Of a stretch of DNA of 64,000 bases, positions 1 through 8,671 are shown piece after piece. The position numbers and the translations under genes were made by a program. This stretch comes from Pedobacter frigoris (lineage in GTDB: Bacteria > Bacteroidota > Bacteroidia > Sphingobacteriales > Sphingobacteriaceae), in the NCBI RefSeq assembly GCF_005116445.1, contig NZ_SWBQ01000001.1, positions 620,001 through 684,000 of the forward strand, given 5' to 3'. The stretch's first letter is position 1. Each line of letters starts with the position of its first letter. The notes under the pieces were generated by a model, which did not search any database, was not told where the DNA came from, and saw only the letters and a program-made list of their open reading frames with translations.

Positions 1-1203
1 TTTTTTTAAAGGCTCACCAAAATAAGCATATAGAAGATTGTCTTCTTTTAATACTTTAATATCCTGGCTATATTCTGTGCTTAAATCTAAAAGGAGCTGG
101 GTTACTTTATCTCCATTGCTTAATTCTATTGCTCCGATTTTTTCTGCAGTATTTAGTTGGAACGTAATGAATTGATTTTTAAAGTATTTTGGGAAAATTT
201 GGTCTGGATTAATTCTATATTTCTCATTAAAGGTCTTAATGATTTTTGAAGTACTCTGGTCATCTTTTACGACGGTAAACCATTCATTTAATGACTTTTT
301 CCAGTTGGTGTAATTGTCTATTGCAAAAACCGAATAGTTGGCAGTATTTTCAGGAAGTATATTCGTAATGCTGATCTTCTGCGCTTTTAACCCGGCAAAT
401 AAATGGAGAAAACTGTTGTCGTCATTCGGAGTTGTCGTGCCTGTAAGAAGTATTTTTTCCTTACTGAAATTGTAAGTTAGATTCGCAAATGCATGCTGAT
501 TGTCTAATACAGAGAGTTCACCAGTTAGTTTTCCGGGCATCACGGCTTTCAAAAGTGAAGGCATGAGCTCAAAATTGATATATACTTCTGCGACGCTATT
601 TTTTGTAATCCGGCTGTTTGATTTTATATAATCTACAAATTTACTGCTCTTATTGATAGAAGATGAGAGCACATTGATGATTGGTTTTGTAGTACTGGAT
701 AATAGCAATAGGTTGTCTTTTATGCCCAGATAAAAAATATTGCTGTCTGGCAATCGTATACTTATCAGATTTTCTTTATTAACTATTTCAATTGAATGGT
801 CTTTTAAAACTTTACGCAGCTGGTCAATGCTGATTCCTGATTTTACCTGCGTACTGTATAGGAAGTCTACATTTTTGTCGCTTCCTGGAATTAAACTGAT
901 ATAAACAGCTTGCTTGTCAATAGCGTAGTTAATTTCCGGGACAGATAAAATATAGGTCTTTAAAGACTCAAGTTCTGAGAATTTGTCATCTCCCGCTATT
1001 TCTTTGAACAGATCCTGCGCCTTGAGAATATCGAGGACACTTTTGTCATTTTCGAAGGAGAAAACAAAGGCTGAATTCGTAGTAGCAGCATAGAGACTAC
1101 TGTCGTTGTTCTTTAGTTCTGAATTTAATCCTGAAAAATATAGATATGCCATGGTAATGATGGCAGCAATGAGGGTGATTATTATGGCTAAAATCTTTTT
1201 CAT
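1..1203 (-). CDS. Membrane-anchored or exported protein of unknown function (C-terminus cut by window edge)
   Basis: The minus-strand frame is open for 401 codons from an ATG at 1203 down to base 1 without a stop, so the C-terminus lies outside the window. The N-terminus (MKKILAIIITLIAAIITMAY) is a charged start followed by one hydrophobic segment, a signal anchor or uncleaved signal. The rest is hydrophilic, rich in Ser, Asn and Lys, with alternating beta-like stretches, as in large periplasmic proteins of Bacteroidetes. I do not recognise a catalytic motif and assign no function. It is divergent from the DUF423-priA operon, and its promoter shares a 14-bp inverted repeat with that operon. 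The reading frame is secure; the function is unknown. Confidence 0.8.
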   Translation of the reverse strand, partial: MKKILAIIITLIAAIITMAYLYFSGLNSELKNNDSSLYAATTNSAFVFSFENDKSVLDILKAQDLFKEIAGDDKFSELESLKTYILSVPEINYAIDKQAVYISLIPGSDKNVDFLYSTQVKSGISIDQLRKVLKDHSIEIVNKENLISIRLPDSNIFYLGIKDNLLLLSSTTKPIINVLSSSINKSSKFVDYIKSNSRITKNSVAEVYINFELMPSLLKAVMPGKLTGELSVLDNQHAFANLTYNFSKEKILLTGTTTPNDDNSFLHLFAGLKAQKISITNILPENTANYSVFAIDNYTNWKKSLNEWFTVVKDDQSTSKIIKTFNEKYRINPDQIFPKYFKNQFITFQLNTAEKIGAIELSNGDKVTQLLLDLSTEYSQDIKVLKEDNLLYAYFGEPLKK

Positions 1204-1215
1204 CTGTCGTTTAAG

Positions 1216-1286
1216 CAAACTTAGATAAAGTTATGTTAGTATCCATGCAACAGCTGTTAAAATATAGCCAATTTTATCTAAGTTTG
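1216..1286. promoter_or_regulatory. Divergent promoter pair embedded in a 14-bp inverted repeat
   Basis: Bases 1216-1229 (caaacttagataaa) and 1273-1286 (tttatctaagtttg) are exact reverse complements, 43 bp apart. Each contains TAAGTTTG, a match to the Bacteroidetes -7 element TAnnTTTG, and each points outward: one to the minus gene starting at 1203, one to DUF423 starting at 1309. The symmetry extends beyond the promoter consensus (TTTATC precedes it on both sides), so it may also be a regulator site. The promoter reading is an inference from the consensus. Confidence 0.55.
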
Positions 1287-1308
1287 TTTTGAAAAAAAGC
1301 TGGTTATA

Positions 1309-1695
1309 ATGAGTAGACGTATATTATTAACAGCAGCTCTGTTGGGTGCTGTTGCGGTGATGTTTGGTGCATTCGGTGCACATGGATTGAAGAGGGTTGT
1401 AGATGAAGGATCGCTGGAGATATGGGCAAAGGGTGTAGAATATCAATTTTATCATGTCTTTGCCTTGTTATTTCTCTCACAATTTAAAACTGAGCAAACC
1501 AGGCTTGTTAATCTGGCTTACTGGTTTTTTACATTGGGCATTCTGTTTTTTTCAGGTTCCCTCTATCTGCTGGCAACAAGAAGTGTTTTAAATTTTGCCT
1601 TTGTTAGCTATATAGGTCCTGTAACTCCTGTTGGTGGTCTTTTATTTATATTGGGTTGGTTATCATTATTTTTAGCAGCAGTAAAAGGTAGATGA
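1309..1695 (+). CDS. DUF423 family small membrane protein
   Basis: This 128-residue integral membrane protein has four hydrophobic segments and matches the DUF423 (YgdD/TMEM256) family. The diagnostic GAFGAHGL stretch is at about residues 21-28, followed by the family pattern of Trp, then YQFYHV near residue 46. Length is typical. The family has no established biochemical role. The stop overlaps the priA start as ATGA (1692-1695), so the two genes are probably translationally coupled. A TAAGTTTG promoter element lies 22 bp upstream of the ATG. Confidence 0.9.
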   Translation: MSRRILLTAALLGAVAVMFGAFGAHGLKRVVDEGSLEIWAKGVEYQFYHVFALLFLSQFKTEQTRLVNLAYWFFTLGILFFSGSLYLLATRSVLNFAFVSYIGPVTPVGGLLFILGWLSLFLAAVKGR

Positions 1696-4178
1696 TGTTT
1701 GGGTTTGATGATGAAGAGTTTGTAGAAAGGGAAACTTTATTTATTGAAGTGATACTTCCGCTGTCACTTGCTAAAAATTACATTTACCGGGTTCCTTTCG
1801 AATTAAACGGACAGGTGGCAGTAGGTAAAAGAGTAGTAGTTCAGTTTGGTAAAAATAAAATATATACCGCACTCATTAAAAGTGTTAGTAACGAAGCTCC
1901 CGGAATATATGAAGCCAAGTACATCATAGACGTAGTAGATGCTTATCCAATCATTACTCATGAACAATTGGAGTTGTGGGATTGGATGACTTTGTATTAC
2001 ATGTGCAATGAAGGTGATGTCATGTCGGCTGCTTTGCCGGCAGGCTTGAAGCTTGCCAGCGAGACCATCATTGTATTGAAAGAAGATGCAGTTCCAGAGG
2101 AAGGGGTTGTGTTTACTGAAAAAGAGGAGGTGGTGCTTACAGCGCTAAGGAGCAGGCCGCGCTTAACTATAGATGATGTATCTGCCATATTAGGCCAGAA
2201 AACAGTTTATCCCATTATCAATGGTTTGCTGGATAAAGGAATGGTTTATATTGCTGAAGAAGTAGTTGAGAAATATAAACCTTTATTGAAATCGTTTGTC
2301 AGCTTAAGCTCTTTTTATCAGGACGAAGAAAATCTAAGACAGCTTTTCGGTATTCTAGAAAAAGCACCTAAACAGCTGGATGCTCTTTTGGCTTATTTAA
2401 AGCTTTTTAAGCAACAAGATGTAATATCTAAAGAAGAGTTGCTTGAAGACAGTAATTGTGGCCCAGGGGCGTTAAAATCTTTATTGGATAAGGAGATATT
2501 CAAGATATACAAAAGACCCGTAAGCAGGCTTAGAGATCATAGCGATGACTTTATTCTCAATTTTGAATTGAGCGCTGCGCAAGATGGAGCATTAAAGAAA
2601 ATTGAGCAGGAGTTTGTTGAAAAGGATGTGGTGCTGCTACATGGTGTTACGGCATCAGGTAAAACACAGATTTACATTAAACTCATTGAACATGCAATTG
2701 AAAAAGGCGGACAGGTGCTGTTTTTACTGCCTGAAATTGCCCTGACTACGCAAATCGTAGAGCGAATCCAACGATATTTTGGGGACTCTATAGGTGTTTA
2801 CCATTCCAAATTCAATAATAATGAGCGTGTAGAGATTTGGAATAAGGTGTTGAATGGAAAATACAGGGTTGTACTTGGCGCCCGTTCTGCAGTTTTTCTT
2901 CCTTTTAAGGAATTAAAGCTAATTGTTGTAGATGAAGAACATGAATCATCATATAAACAGCAGGATCCGGCGCCACGCTATCAGGCACGTGATGCTGCTG
3001 TATATCTGGCACATTTACACAAAGCCAAAGTGGTGTTGGGATCAGCTACCCCATCTATAGAAAGTTATTTTAATGCCAAGGGTGGAAAATATGGGTTGGT
3101 TACCATAAATGAGCGCTTTGGAGGTGTGGAGTTGCCGCTTCAGGAAGTGATCAGTATTTCCGAAGAGACGAAGAAGAAAAAAATGGTTTCTTATTTTTCA
3201 GGTAAATTGATCGATGAGATTGCTTTTACGCTGGAGCATAAAGAGCAGGTGATACTTTTTCAAAACAGGAGGGGGTACGCGACAATACTGATTTGTGCGA
3301 CCTGTGGCTATGCACCTAAATGTGTGAATTGCGATGTCTCGTTAACTTATCATAAAACCAGCGGCAAATTACACTGCCACTATTGTGGTTATCATCAGAG
3401 CAGCATCAATATTTGTCCTGCATGTGGGTCAGTGCACGTTGAGCAAAAGGGTTTTGGTACGGAAAGGGTGGAAGAAGAATTGAGCCTGATTTTTCCTGAG
3501 GCAAAGATATCCAGGCTTGATGTGGATAGTACGCGTACTAAGAATGGATTGCAACAGATCATTTCTGAGTTTCAGGAGAAAAAAACTGATATCCTGATTG
3601 GGACTCAGATGGTCGCTAAGGGACTGGATTTTGATAATGTTACGCTTATAGGCGTAATTAATGCAGATACACTATTGAATTACCCTGATTTCAGGGCTTT
3701 TGAAAGGAGTTATCAATTGCTTGCCCAGGTAGCCGGAAGAGCAGGAAGGAGGGATAAGCAGGGTAAAGTGATCATTCAGGCTTATGATGACAACCACCGC
3801 ATCATTAACCAGGTGATAGAGAATAAGTATCTTGAAATGTACAACGAGGAATTATCTGAACGCAGGCAGTTTAATTATCCTCCATTTACAAGGCTGATTT
3901 TCATAAATATCAAGCATAAAGATTCTGATTTGCTAAATATGGCTTCCCAGAAATTCGCTAATGAACTGAGAGCTCATTTGGGAGGACGGGTATTGGGGCC
4001 TGAACAACCTTTGGTGGCTCGTGTAAGGAATTACTATATCAAACAGGTAATTATTAAGAGTGATAAAACAACCTCATTACCTAAGGTTAAATCACTGTTA
4101 AAAGAAGTCATATTACAATTTCAGGCCGAAAAGGACTTTAGGGGATTGAACATACAAGTTGACGTTGATCCTTACTGA
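1692..4178 (+). CDS. priA: Primosomal protein N' (replication restart helicase PriA)
   Basis: PriA is the 3'-5' superfamily 2 DNA helicase that recognises stalled forks and D-loops and reloads the replisome. At 828 residues it is full length. The Walker A motif GVTASGKT is at about residues 318-325, the DEEH box at 414-417, and the zinc-binding Cys pairs characteristic of PriA lie at about 535-585 between the helicase motifs. Motifs V and VI (GTQMVAKGLDF, QVAGRAGR) follow. The N-terminal part is the DNA-binding 3'BD and winged-helix region. An alternative start at Met2 (1695) cannot be excluded. The gene follows DUF423 with a 4-nt overlap. Confidence 0.97.
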   Translation: MMFGFDDEEFVERETLFIEVILPLSLAKNYIYRVPFELNGQVAVGKRVVVQFGKNKIYTALIKSVSNEAPGIYEAKYIIDVVDAYPIITHEQLELWDWMTLYYMCNEGDVMSAALPAGLKLASETIIVLKEDAVPEEGVVFTEKEEVVLTALRSRPRLTIDDVSAILGQKTVYPIINGLLDKGMVYIAEEVVEKYKPLLKSFVSLSSFYQDEENLRQLFGILEKAPKQLDALLAYLKLFKQQDVISKEELLEDSNCGPGALKSLLDKEIFKIYKRPVSRLRDHSDDFILNFELSAAQDGALKKIEQEFVEKDVVLLHGVTASGKTQIYIKLIEHAIEKGGQVLFLLPEIALTTQIVERIQRYFGDSIGVYHSKFNNNERVEIWNKVLNGKYRVVLGARSAVFLPFKELKLIVVDEEHESSYKQQDPAPRYQARDAAVYLAHLHKAKVVLGSATPSIESYFNAKGGKYGLVTINERFGGVELPLQEVISISEETKKKKMVSYFSGKLIDEIAFTLEHKEQVILFQNRRGYATILICATCGYAPKCVNCDVSLTYHKTSGKLHCHYCGYHQSSINICPACGSVHVEQKGFGTERVEEELSLIFPEAKISRLDVDSTRTKNGLQQIISEFQEKKTDILIGTQMVAKGLDFDNVTLIGVINADTLLNYPDFRAFERSYQLLAQVAGRAGRRDKQGKVIIQAYDDNHRIINQVIENKYLEMYNEELSERRQFNYPPFTRLIFINIKHKDSDLLNMASQKFANELRAHLGGRVLGPEQPLVARVRNYYIKQVIIKSDKTTSLPKVKSLLKEVILQFQAEKDFRGLNIQVDVDPY

Positions 4179-4262
4179 TTTTATTGCAATTGATTCTGTG
4201 TTGATTAGCTGTTTTTTGAAGGATTGGGGATAAATATTTAACCGGATTAGATTTCAAAAGGC

Positions 4263-4270
4263 TATTTTTG
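4263..4270 (+). promoter_or_regulatory. Candidate -7 element for pcm
   Basis: TATTTTTG matches TAnnTTTG and ends 8 nt before the pcm ATG at 4278. This predicts a leader of only a few nucleotides. No clear -33 TTTG was found at ideal spacing. Confidence 0.45.
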
Positions 4271-4277
4271 GAACAGT

Positions 4278-4934
4278 ATGGCATACAAATTTGTTGACAA
4301 TTATAGGGAAAAGGGAGCTAGGAAGAAGTTGGTGGCTCATCTGGAAGCAAGAGGTATTGAAGATGAAAATGTACTCAAAGCAATAGGTAAAGTTCCGCGT
4401 CATTTCTTTTTTGATGAAACATTCTGGAACCAGGCGTATAAAGATATTGCATTTCCGATAGGAGATGGTCAAACCATTTCACAACCATACACTGTTGCAT
4501 ATCAAAGTGAATTGCTCCACATAAAAAAGGGCGATAAAGTATTGGAAATCGGGACAGGTTCAGGATACCAGACTTGTATTTTGATGGAACTTGGGGCAAA
4601 CGTTTATACGATAGAACGTCAGGAAAGCATTTATAGACACACCATCAGAGTGCTTCCTGGAATGGGATACAACGCACATTTCTTTTTTGGTGATGGATCT
4701 AAAGGTATTGCTGAACATGCACCTTACCACAAGATCATCGTGACTGCGGGAGCGCCATTTGTACCGGAAATCTTGTTAAAGCAACTTAAAATCGGGGGCA
4801 TATTGGTGATACCGGTAGGAGATGAGCATTCTCAGAAAATGGTTACTGTAATTCGTGTCAGTGAAACTGACTATGAAAGGATCGAGTTGGATACTTTTAG
4901 ATTTGTGCCATTGGTAGGAGATCAGGCCTGGTAG
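4278..4934 (+). CDS. pcm: Protein-L-isoaspartate O-methyltransferase
   Basis: This enzyme methylates isoaspartyl residues in aged proteins using S-adenosylmethionine, starting their repair. The 218-residue protein has the family's substrate-side region (GDGQTISQPYTVAYQSELL) followed by the SAM-binding motif I VLEIGTGSGYQT at about residues 89-100. Motif II-like (KIIVTAGAP) and the C-terminal domain follow. Length fits the family. It is cytosolic, and it converges on smpB with only 2 bp between the stop codons. Confidence 0.95.
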   Translation: MAYKFVDNYREKGARKKLVAHLEARGIEDENVLKAIGKVPRHFFFDETFWNQAYKDIAFPIGDGQTISQPYTVAYQSELLHIKKGDKVLEIGTGSGYQTCILMELGANVYTIERQESIYRHTIRVLPGMGYNAHFFFGDGSKGIAEHAPYHKIIVTAGAPFVPEILLKQLKIGGILVIPVGDEHSQKMVTVIRVSETDYERIELDTFRFVPLVGDQAW

Positions 4935-4936
4935 TT

Positions 4937-5386
4937 TTATATCTTCATGGCCCGATCCATCTCACGTTTCGATTCCCTGTCTTTAATGCTGTCTCTCTTA
5001 TCGAATTCTTTTTTACCCTGTGCGAGCGCGATTTCTATTTTGGCAAAACCCCGCTCATTGGTGAAAATTCTAAGCGGAACGATGGTATAACCTTTTTCTT
5101 CACTTTTTACTTTAAGCTTTTTGAGTTCCCTTTTTTGAAGTAGTAATGCGCGGTCTCTTTTGATGTCATGGTTGTAAAATGAACTGTGACTATATTCGGA
5201 GATATGCAGGTTACGAACGTACAGGATGTTTCCAATGAACATGCAAAATGCATCGGACATATTGGCTTTACCTTGTCTTATAGCTTTTATTTCAGTGCCT
5301 AGCAATGCAAGTCCGGCATTGTATTTTTCGACAATGTGGTAGTCAAAATAGGCTCTTTTATTTTTAATCTGGATATCATTTTTCAT
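4937..5386 (-). CDS. smpB: SsrA (tmRNA)-binding protein SmpB
   Basis: SmpB carries tmRNA to stalled ribosomes for trans-translation. The 149-residue sequence has the conserved core (NKRAYFDYHIVEKYNAGLAL, then GTEIKAIRQGKANMSDAF) and the basic C-terminal tail that inserts into the mRNA channel (DKRDSIKDRE). Length is normal. The tmRNA gene itself is not in this window. It is transcribed toward pcm. Confidence 0.96.
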   Translation of the reverse strand: MKNDIQIKNKRAYFDYHIVEKYNAGLALLGTEIKAIRQGKANMSDAFCMFIGNILYVRNLHISEYSHSSFYNHDIKRDRALLLQKRELKKLKVKSEEKGYTIVPLRIFTNERGFAKIEIALAQGKKEFDKRDSIKDRESKREMDRAMKI

Positions 5387-5407
5387 TGAGGTGCTAATAT
5401 CCGAATT

Positions 5408-7285
5408 TTATCTTACTATAAGCACTGGAATGGAGACTTTATGACGTACAGAGTTCACGGTGGTGCCTAAAATGAGGTCTTTCAGTCCTTTATGTCCATG
5501 CGCTCCCATCACCAGCAATTCCAGATTGGTCTCATTACTAATGTCTACAATTGCTTTGACTGTCCCGCCATAACCTATATGTATGGTCGAATTATAGCCT
5601 AGTTCAGCAAGGTTAGCCTGATATTTTTCCAGATTTTTAGTATCACTTTGAGTTTCATAATCCATTGCGGAATCGCCATGATACCTCGCGACAGCAGTTT
5701 CAACCACATGAATCAAATGATAGTGTGCATCTTTACCACCCTGAATGAGGGCATGTCTGATGGTTGTTCTGTCATTTTTAGAGAAATCAACTGTGATGCC
5801 GATTCTGATATAGTTTATTTTTTCTATTTCTGAAATATTAAGTGCATTGCCATGGGGCGCTACATTGTTGTCCTGTATTCTTGATTTTACCAGGGGATAA
5901 ATAAAGATGTACAGTAACAACATCCCTATAAGGGCTGCTAAAGGAACTATAATGGCATATACATACCATCCGCCTTCTGCTCCCCAATTGGAGATCTCTT
6001 CTATCACTAACTTTACATTTAATGAAACAATGACGATTGAACTCACCCAGGCAAGAATCTGAACCCATGGTTTTATCGCAAAACCTTTCATGGTTTTTTT
6101 ATCGGAAGTAAAGTGGATCAATGGAATGACTGCAAATCCCAGTTGCAGGCTGAGCACTACCTGGCTCAAAATTAACAAACCGCCAAGTGCTTCATTTCCA
6201 AACCATAATATGGTAAAAAATGCAGGTATAATGGCAAGTAAACGCGTAATTAAGCGTCGAAGCCAGGGTTGTATGCGCAATTTTAAATGCCCTTCCATTA
6301 CGATTTGCCCGGCAAGAGTACCTGTTACCGTTGAGCTTTGTCCGGCAGCAATCAATGCAATAGCGAATAAAGCGGGAGCAACATTGCCAAAGATGTTTTG
6401 CAAAAGTTTATGTGCATCCTGTATCTCTGCCACTTCATGTAAACCATTTTTGTAAAATGCTGCTGCCGCGAGTATCAGGATCGCTGCATTAACAAAAAAT
6501 GCAAGATTTAAAGCTACGGCGGTATCTATAAAGTTGAATTTGATCGCTTCTTTTATACCTTTTGTATCCCTCTCAAATTTTCTTGTCTGGACCAAAGAGG
6601 AATGGAGATAGAGGTTGTGTGGCATAACGGTGGCCCCGATGATTCCAATAGCAATGTACAGCGCTTCGCCTGAGAGCATAGAGGGTTCGAAACCTTTCAC
6701 TATTTCGTTAAGTGAGGGCTCAACGATGAACATCTCAACCAAAAAAGATACACCGACAATGAAGACCATAGATACAATAAAGGCTTCCATTTTGCGCATA
6801 CCTTTATTCAAGAGGAATAAAAGCAGAACGGTATCAAAAATAGTAACGCTAATACCCCAGATCAGGGGTAAGCCAAAAAGCAGATTTAAGCCGATAGCCA
6901 TTCCAATGATTTCTGCCAGGTCGCATGCAACTATTGCAGTCTGGGCTAAAGCAAATAAAGGGATGTTTACCCATTTTGGATAGGCATTTCTAGATGCCTG
7001 AGCTAAGTCGAGCCCTCTTACAATACCCAGGCGGGCACTTAAAGATTGTAGCAGCAGGGCAATCAGATTAGACATCAACAATATCCAGATCAACTGGTAT
7101 CCAAACTTGCTTCCTCCGGCGATGTCTGTTGCCCAGTTTCCAGGATCCATGTAACCGACACTTACGAGATATGCAGGGCCAATAAATGAAAGGATTCGTC
7201 TCCACCCGGTGCGCTTACTTGTATCTACGCTCTGATGTACTTCGCTTAAGGATTCGGTATTCTTTTTTGGTTCGGTTTTTTTCAT
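5408..7285 (-). CDS. mntH: Nramp-family Mn2+/Fe2+ transporter fused to a UspA domain
   Basis: This is a proton-coupled divalent metal importer of the inner membrane. Residues 1-30 are cytosolic, and about eleven membrane segments follow. The metal-site motifs are intact: DPGN at residues 47-50 in TM1 and MPHN at 221-224 in TM6. At 625 residues it is about 200 longer than E. coli MntH. The extra C-terminal part (about 490-625) is a universal stress protein domain with the nucleotide-binding pattern MGAHGHKG followed by a GTTVNSV-type stretch. The fusion suggests that ATP or a nucleotide modulates transport, which is an inference. It lies about 100 bp downstream of the DtxR/MntR regulator, probably in one operon. 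Confidence 0.93.
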   Translation of the reverse strand: MKKTEPKKNTESLSEVHQSVDTSKRTGWRRILSFIGPAYLVSVGYMDPGNWATDIAGGSKFGYQLIWILLMSNLIALLLQSLSARLGIVRGLDLAQASRNAYPKWVNIPLFALAQTAIVACDLAEIIGMAIGLNLLFGLPLIWGISVTIFDTVLLLFLLNKGMRKMEAFIVSMVFIVGVSFLVEMFIVEPSLNEIVKGFEPSMLSGEALYIAIGIIGATVMPHNLYLHSSLVQTRKFERDTKGIKEAIKFNFIDTAVALNLAFFVNAAILILAAAAFYKNGLHEVAEIQDAHKLLQNIFGNVAPALFAIALIAAGQSSTVTGTLAGQIVMEGHLKLRIQPWLRRLITRLLAIIPAFFTILWFGNEALGGLLILSQVVLSLQLGFAVIPLIHFTSDKKTMKGFAIKPWVQILAWVSSIVIVSLNVKLVIEEISNWGAEGGWYVYAIIVPLAALIGMLLLYIFIYPLVKSRIQDNNVAPHGNALNISEIEKINYIRIGITVDFSKNDRTTIRHALIQGGKDAHYHLIHVVETAVARYHGDSAMDYETQSDTKNLEKYQANLAELGYNSTIHIGYGGTVKAIVDISNETNLELLVMGAHGHKGLKDLILGTTVNSVRHKVSIPVLIVR

Positions 7286-7386
7286 CCGTATAAATTTGTT
7301 TTGTGATGAAGCTATCAGGTTTATTTATGCCGCTTGTGGTTTTAACATCTCGATGGTTTCATTTAATAGTTTTTGAAGCGCCAATA

Positions 7387-8061
7387 CTAGGAGGCAGGGT
7401 TATCAATTGATGTTTTAATAAGTACATGTTTAGCAACCTCTCTGCTGACATTTAGTTTTTTGGTTTCAAGAAGTAACTCCACCGATCCGTCGAAATCTAT
7501 TACATCTATGATTTTTAATGGTTTGCCTAGAGTGAGCCCTAATTTTTCAAGGTGTTTTAAAAATGAAGATGAGTGATCGCTAACCCCCATTATAATCCCT
7601 GTCTCTTCTTTTTTTAGTTTGCTTAATTTGATGAATGTTGCGGTGTCAAATTTTCCATTTTTGTCTGGTATAGGGTCGCCATGAGGATCGTTTTTGGGAA
7701 AAGAAAGAAATTCATCCAGACGTTCTATTAACTCCGGAGAATTAATATGTTCCAATTCCTCAGCAATGTCATGGACTTCATCCCATTTGAAATGCAGCTT
7801 TTCTACGAGAAATACCTCCCACAGCCTGTGTTTTCTGACGATATTAATCGCTAAAGATCGTCCGGATTCAGTGAGCTTGACTCCCTGATACTTTTTGTAG
7901 TCTATCAACTGTTTATCGGCCAGTTTCTTTATCATATCGGTAACTGAAGCAGCTTTGGTCTGCATTCGTTCTGCTATTGCATTCGTTTGAACGTTCCCTT
8001 CGTTGTTTAATGAGAGATGGTAAATGATCTTTAAGTAATTCTCTTCTGTAAAGGATTGCAT
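7387..8061 (-). CDS. mntR: DtxR/MntR-family metal-dependent transcriptional repressor
   Basis: The protein has an N-terminal winged helix (FTEENYLKIIYHL, then a recognition helix around KAASVTDMIKKL), a metal-binding dimerisation domain with the conserved HRLWEVFL, EVHDIAEELEHI and DPHGDPIP pattern, and a C-terminal FeoA/SH3-like domain. I place the start at the ATG at 8061 (224 residues). A longer frame begins at a TTG at 8091, but that codon lies inside the palindromic operator. As the gene precedes a Nramp transporter it is probably the manganese-responsive repressor of the operon, though iron cannot be excluded. Confidence 0.9.
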   Translation of the reverse strand: MQSFTEENYLKIIYHLSLNNEGNVQTNAIAERMQTKAASVTDMIKKLADKQLIDYKKYQGVKLTESGRSLAINIVRKHRLWEVFLVEKLHFKWDEVHDIAEELEHINSPELIERLDEFLSFPKNDPHGDPIPDKNGKFDTATFIKLSKLKKEETGIIMGVSDHSSSFLKHLEKLGLTLGKPLKIIDVIDFDGSVELLLETKKLNVSREVAKHVLIKTSIDNPAS

Positions 8062-8066
8062 TTCTG

Positions 8067-8098
8067 TTTGTCTAACTAAAAGTTTAGACAAATCTAAA
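8067..8098. promoter_or_regulatory. Palindromic operator for the DtxR/MntR regulator
   Basis: A perfect inverted repeat TTTGTCTAA-N8-TTAGACAAA spans 8067-8092, and a second overlapping one, TTTAGA-CAAA-TCTAAA, spans 8083-8098. Both end 5-37 nt before the mntR start at 8061. The arrangement is that of an autorepressor operator of the DtxR family. No similar site was found in the gap before mntH, consistent with one promoter for both genes. Confidence 0.6.
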
Positions 8099-8149
8099 AA
8101 AATAATAGAGAAATAAACTATAAATTTTTACAACTTTTTTAGAATAAAA

Positions 8150-8182
8150 TTTGGTAATTAATGCTTTCTTATTCTACCTTTG
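8150..8182 (+). promoter_or_regulatory. Promoter of the Lrp/AsnC gene
   Basis: TTTG at 8150-8153, a 21-nt spacer and TACCTTTG at 8175-8182 match the Bacteroidetes -33/-7 consensus. The ATG at 8201 lies 18 nt further on. This supports the ATG over an in-frame TTG (8180) that sits inside the -7 element. Confidence 0.6.
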
Positions 8183-8200
8183 GGCTTATTATTTTTTAAG

Positions 8201-8671
8201 ATGGCAGCAGAACTAGATAAAACGGATTTTAAGATTTTGAAATTATTACAGGAAAATGGTAGGATTACCAATTTACTTTTATCTCAGGAGATAGGCCTTT
8301 CGCCGGCTCCGACTTTAGAAAGGGTGAGAAAGCTGGAAATGTCGGGTTATATTAAAAGTTATCATGCTTTAGTTGACGAGGAAAAGCTTGGATTAGGAAT
8401 TAAGACGTTTATACAGGTCCAATTGGATTTTCATAAAAATAATACTATACAGATTTTTCTTGATGAAGTAAATCAGATTAAGGAAGTTACAGAATGCCAC
8501 CATGTTACCGGTCAGGCAGATTTTCTTTTAAAAGTTTATGTCAATGATATCAAGTCTTATGAACGTTTAATTATGGATAAGATCAGTAAGATCTCTGTAG
8601 TTAAAACTTTCCAGACCATGATGATCATGTCGACTACCAAAAAGGAGCCGATCGTTCCGCTTGAATATTAA
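8201..8671 (+). CDS. Lrp/AsnC family transcriptional regulator
   Basis: This is a 156-residue amino-acid-responsive DNA-binding regulator. It has an N-terminal helix-turn-helix (LDKTDFKILKLLQENGRITN, then LSQEIGLSPAPTLERVRKLE) and a C-terminal RAM domain (QVQLDF, HHVTGQADFLLKVYVNDI) that forms the effector-binding octamer. Length is standard. The ATG at 8201 is chosen because the TTG at 8180 falls in the promoter. Effector and targets cannot be read from the sequence. Its stop overlaps the ung stop on the other strand by 3 bases. Confidence 0.93.
   Translation: MAAELDKTDFKILKLLQENGRITNLLLSQEIGLSPAPTLERVRKLEMSGYIKSYHALVDEEKLGLGIKTFIQVQLDFHKNNTIQIFLDEVNQIKEVTECHHVTGQADFLLKVYVNDIKSYERLIMDKISKISVVKTFQTMMIMSTTKKEPIVPLEY

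Noticed and set aside
6090..6983. Two plus-strand frames of about 120 codons opposite mntH.
   Set aside because: They mirror the Nramp transmembrane segments and have no independent evidence.
8061..8091. TTG-initiated 10-residue extension of mntR.
   Set aside because: The extension is encoded by the palindromic operator; the ATG at 8061 gives the normal domain start.
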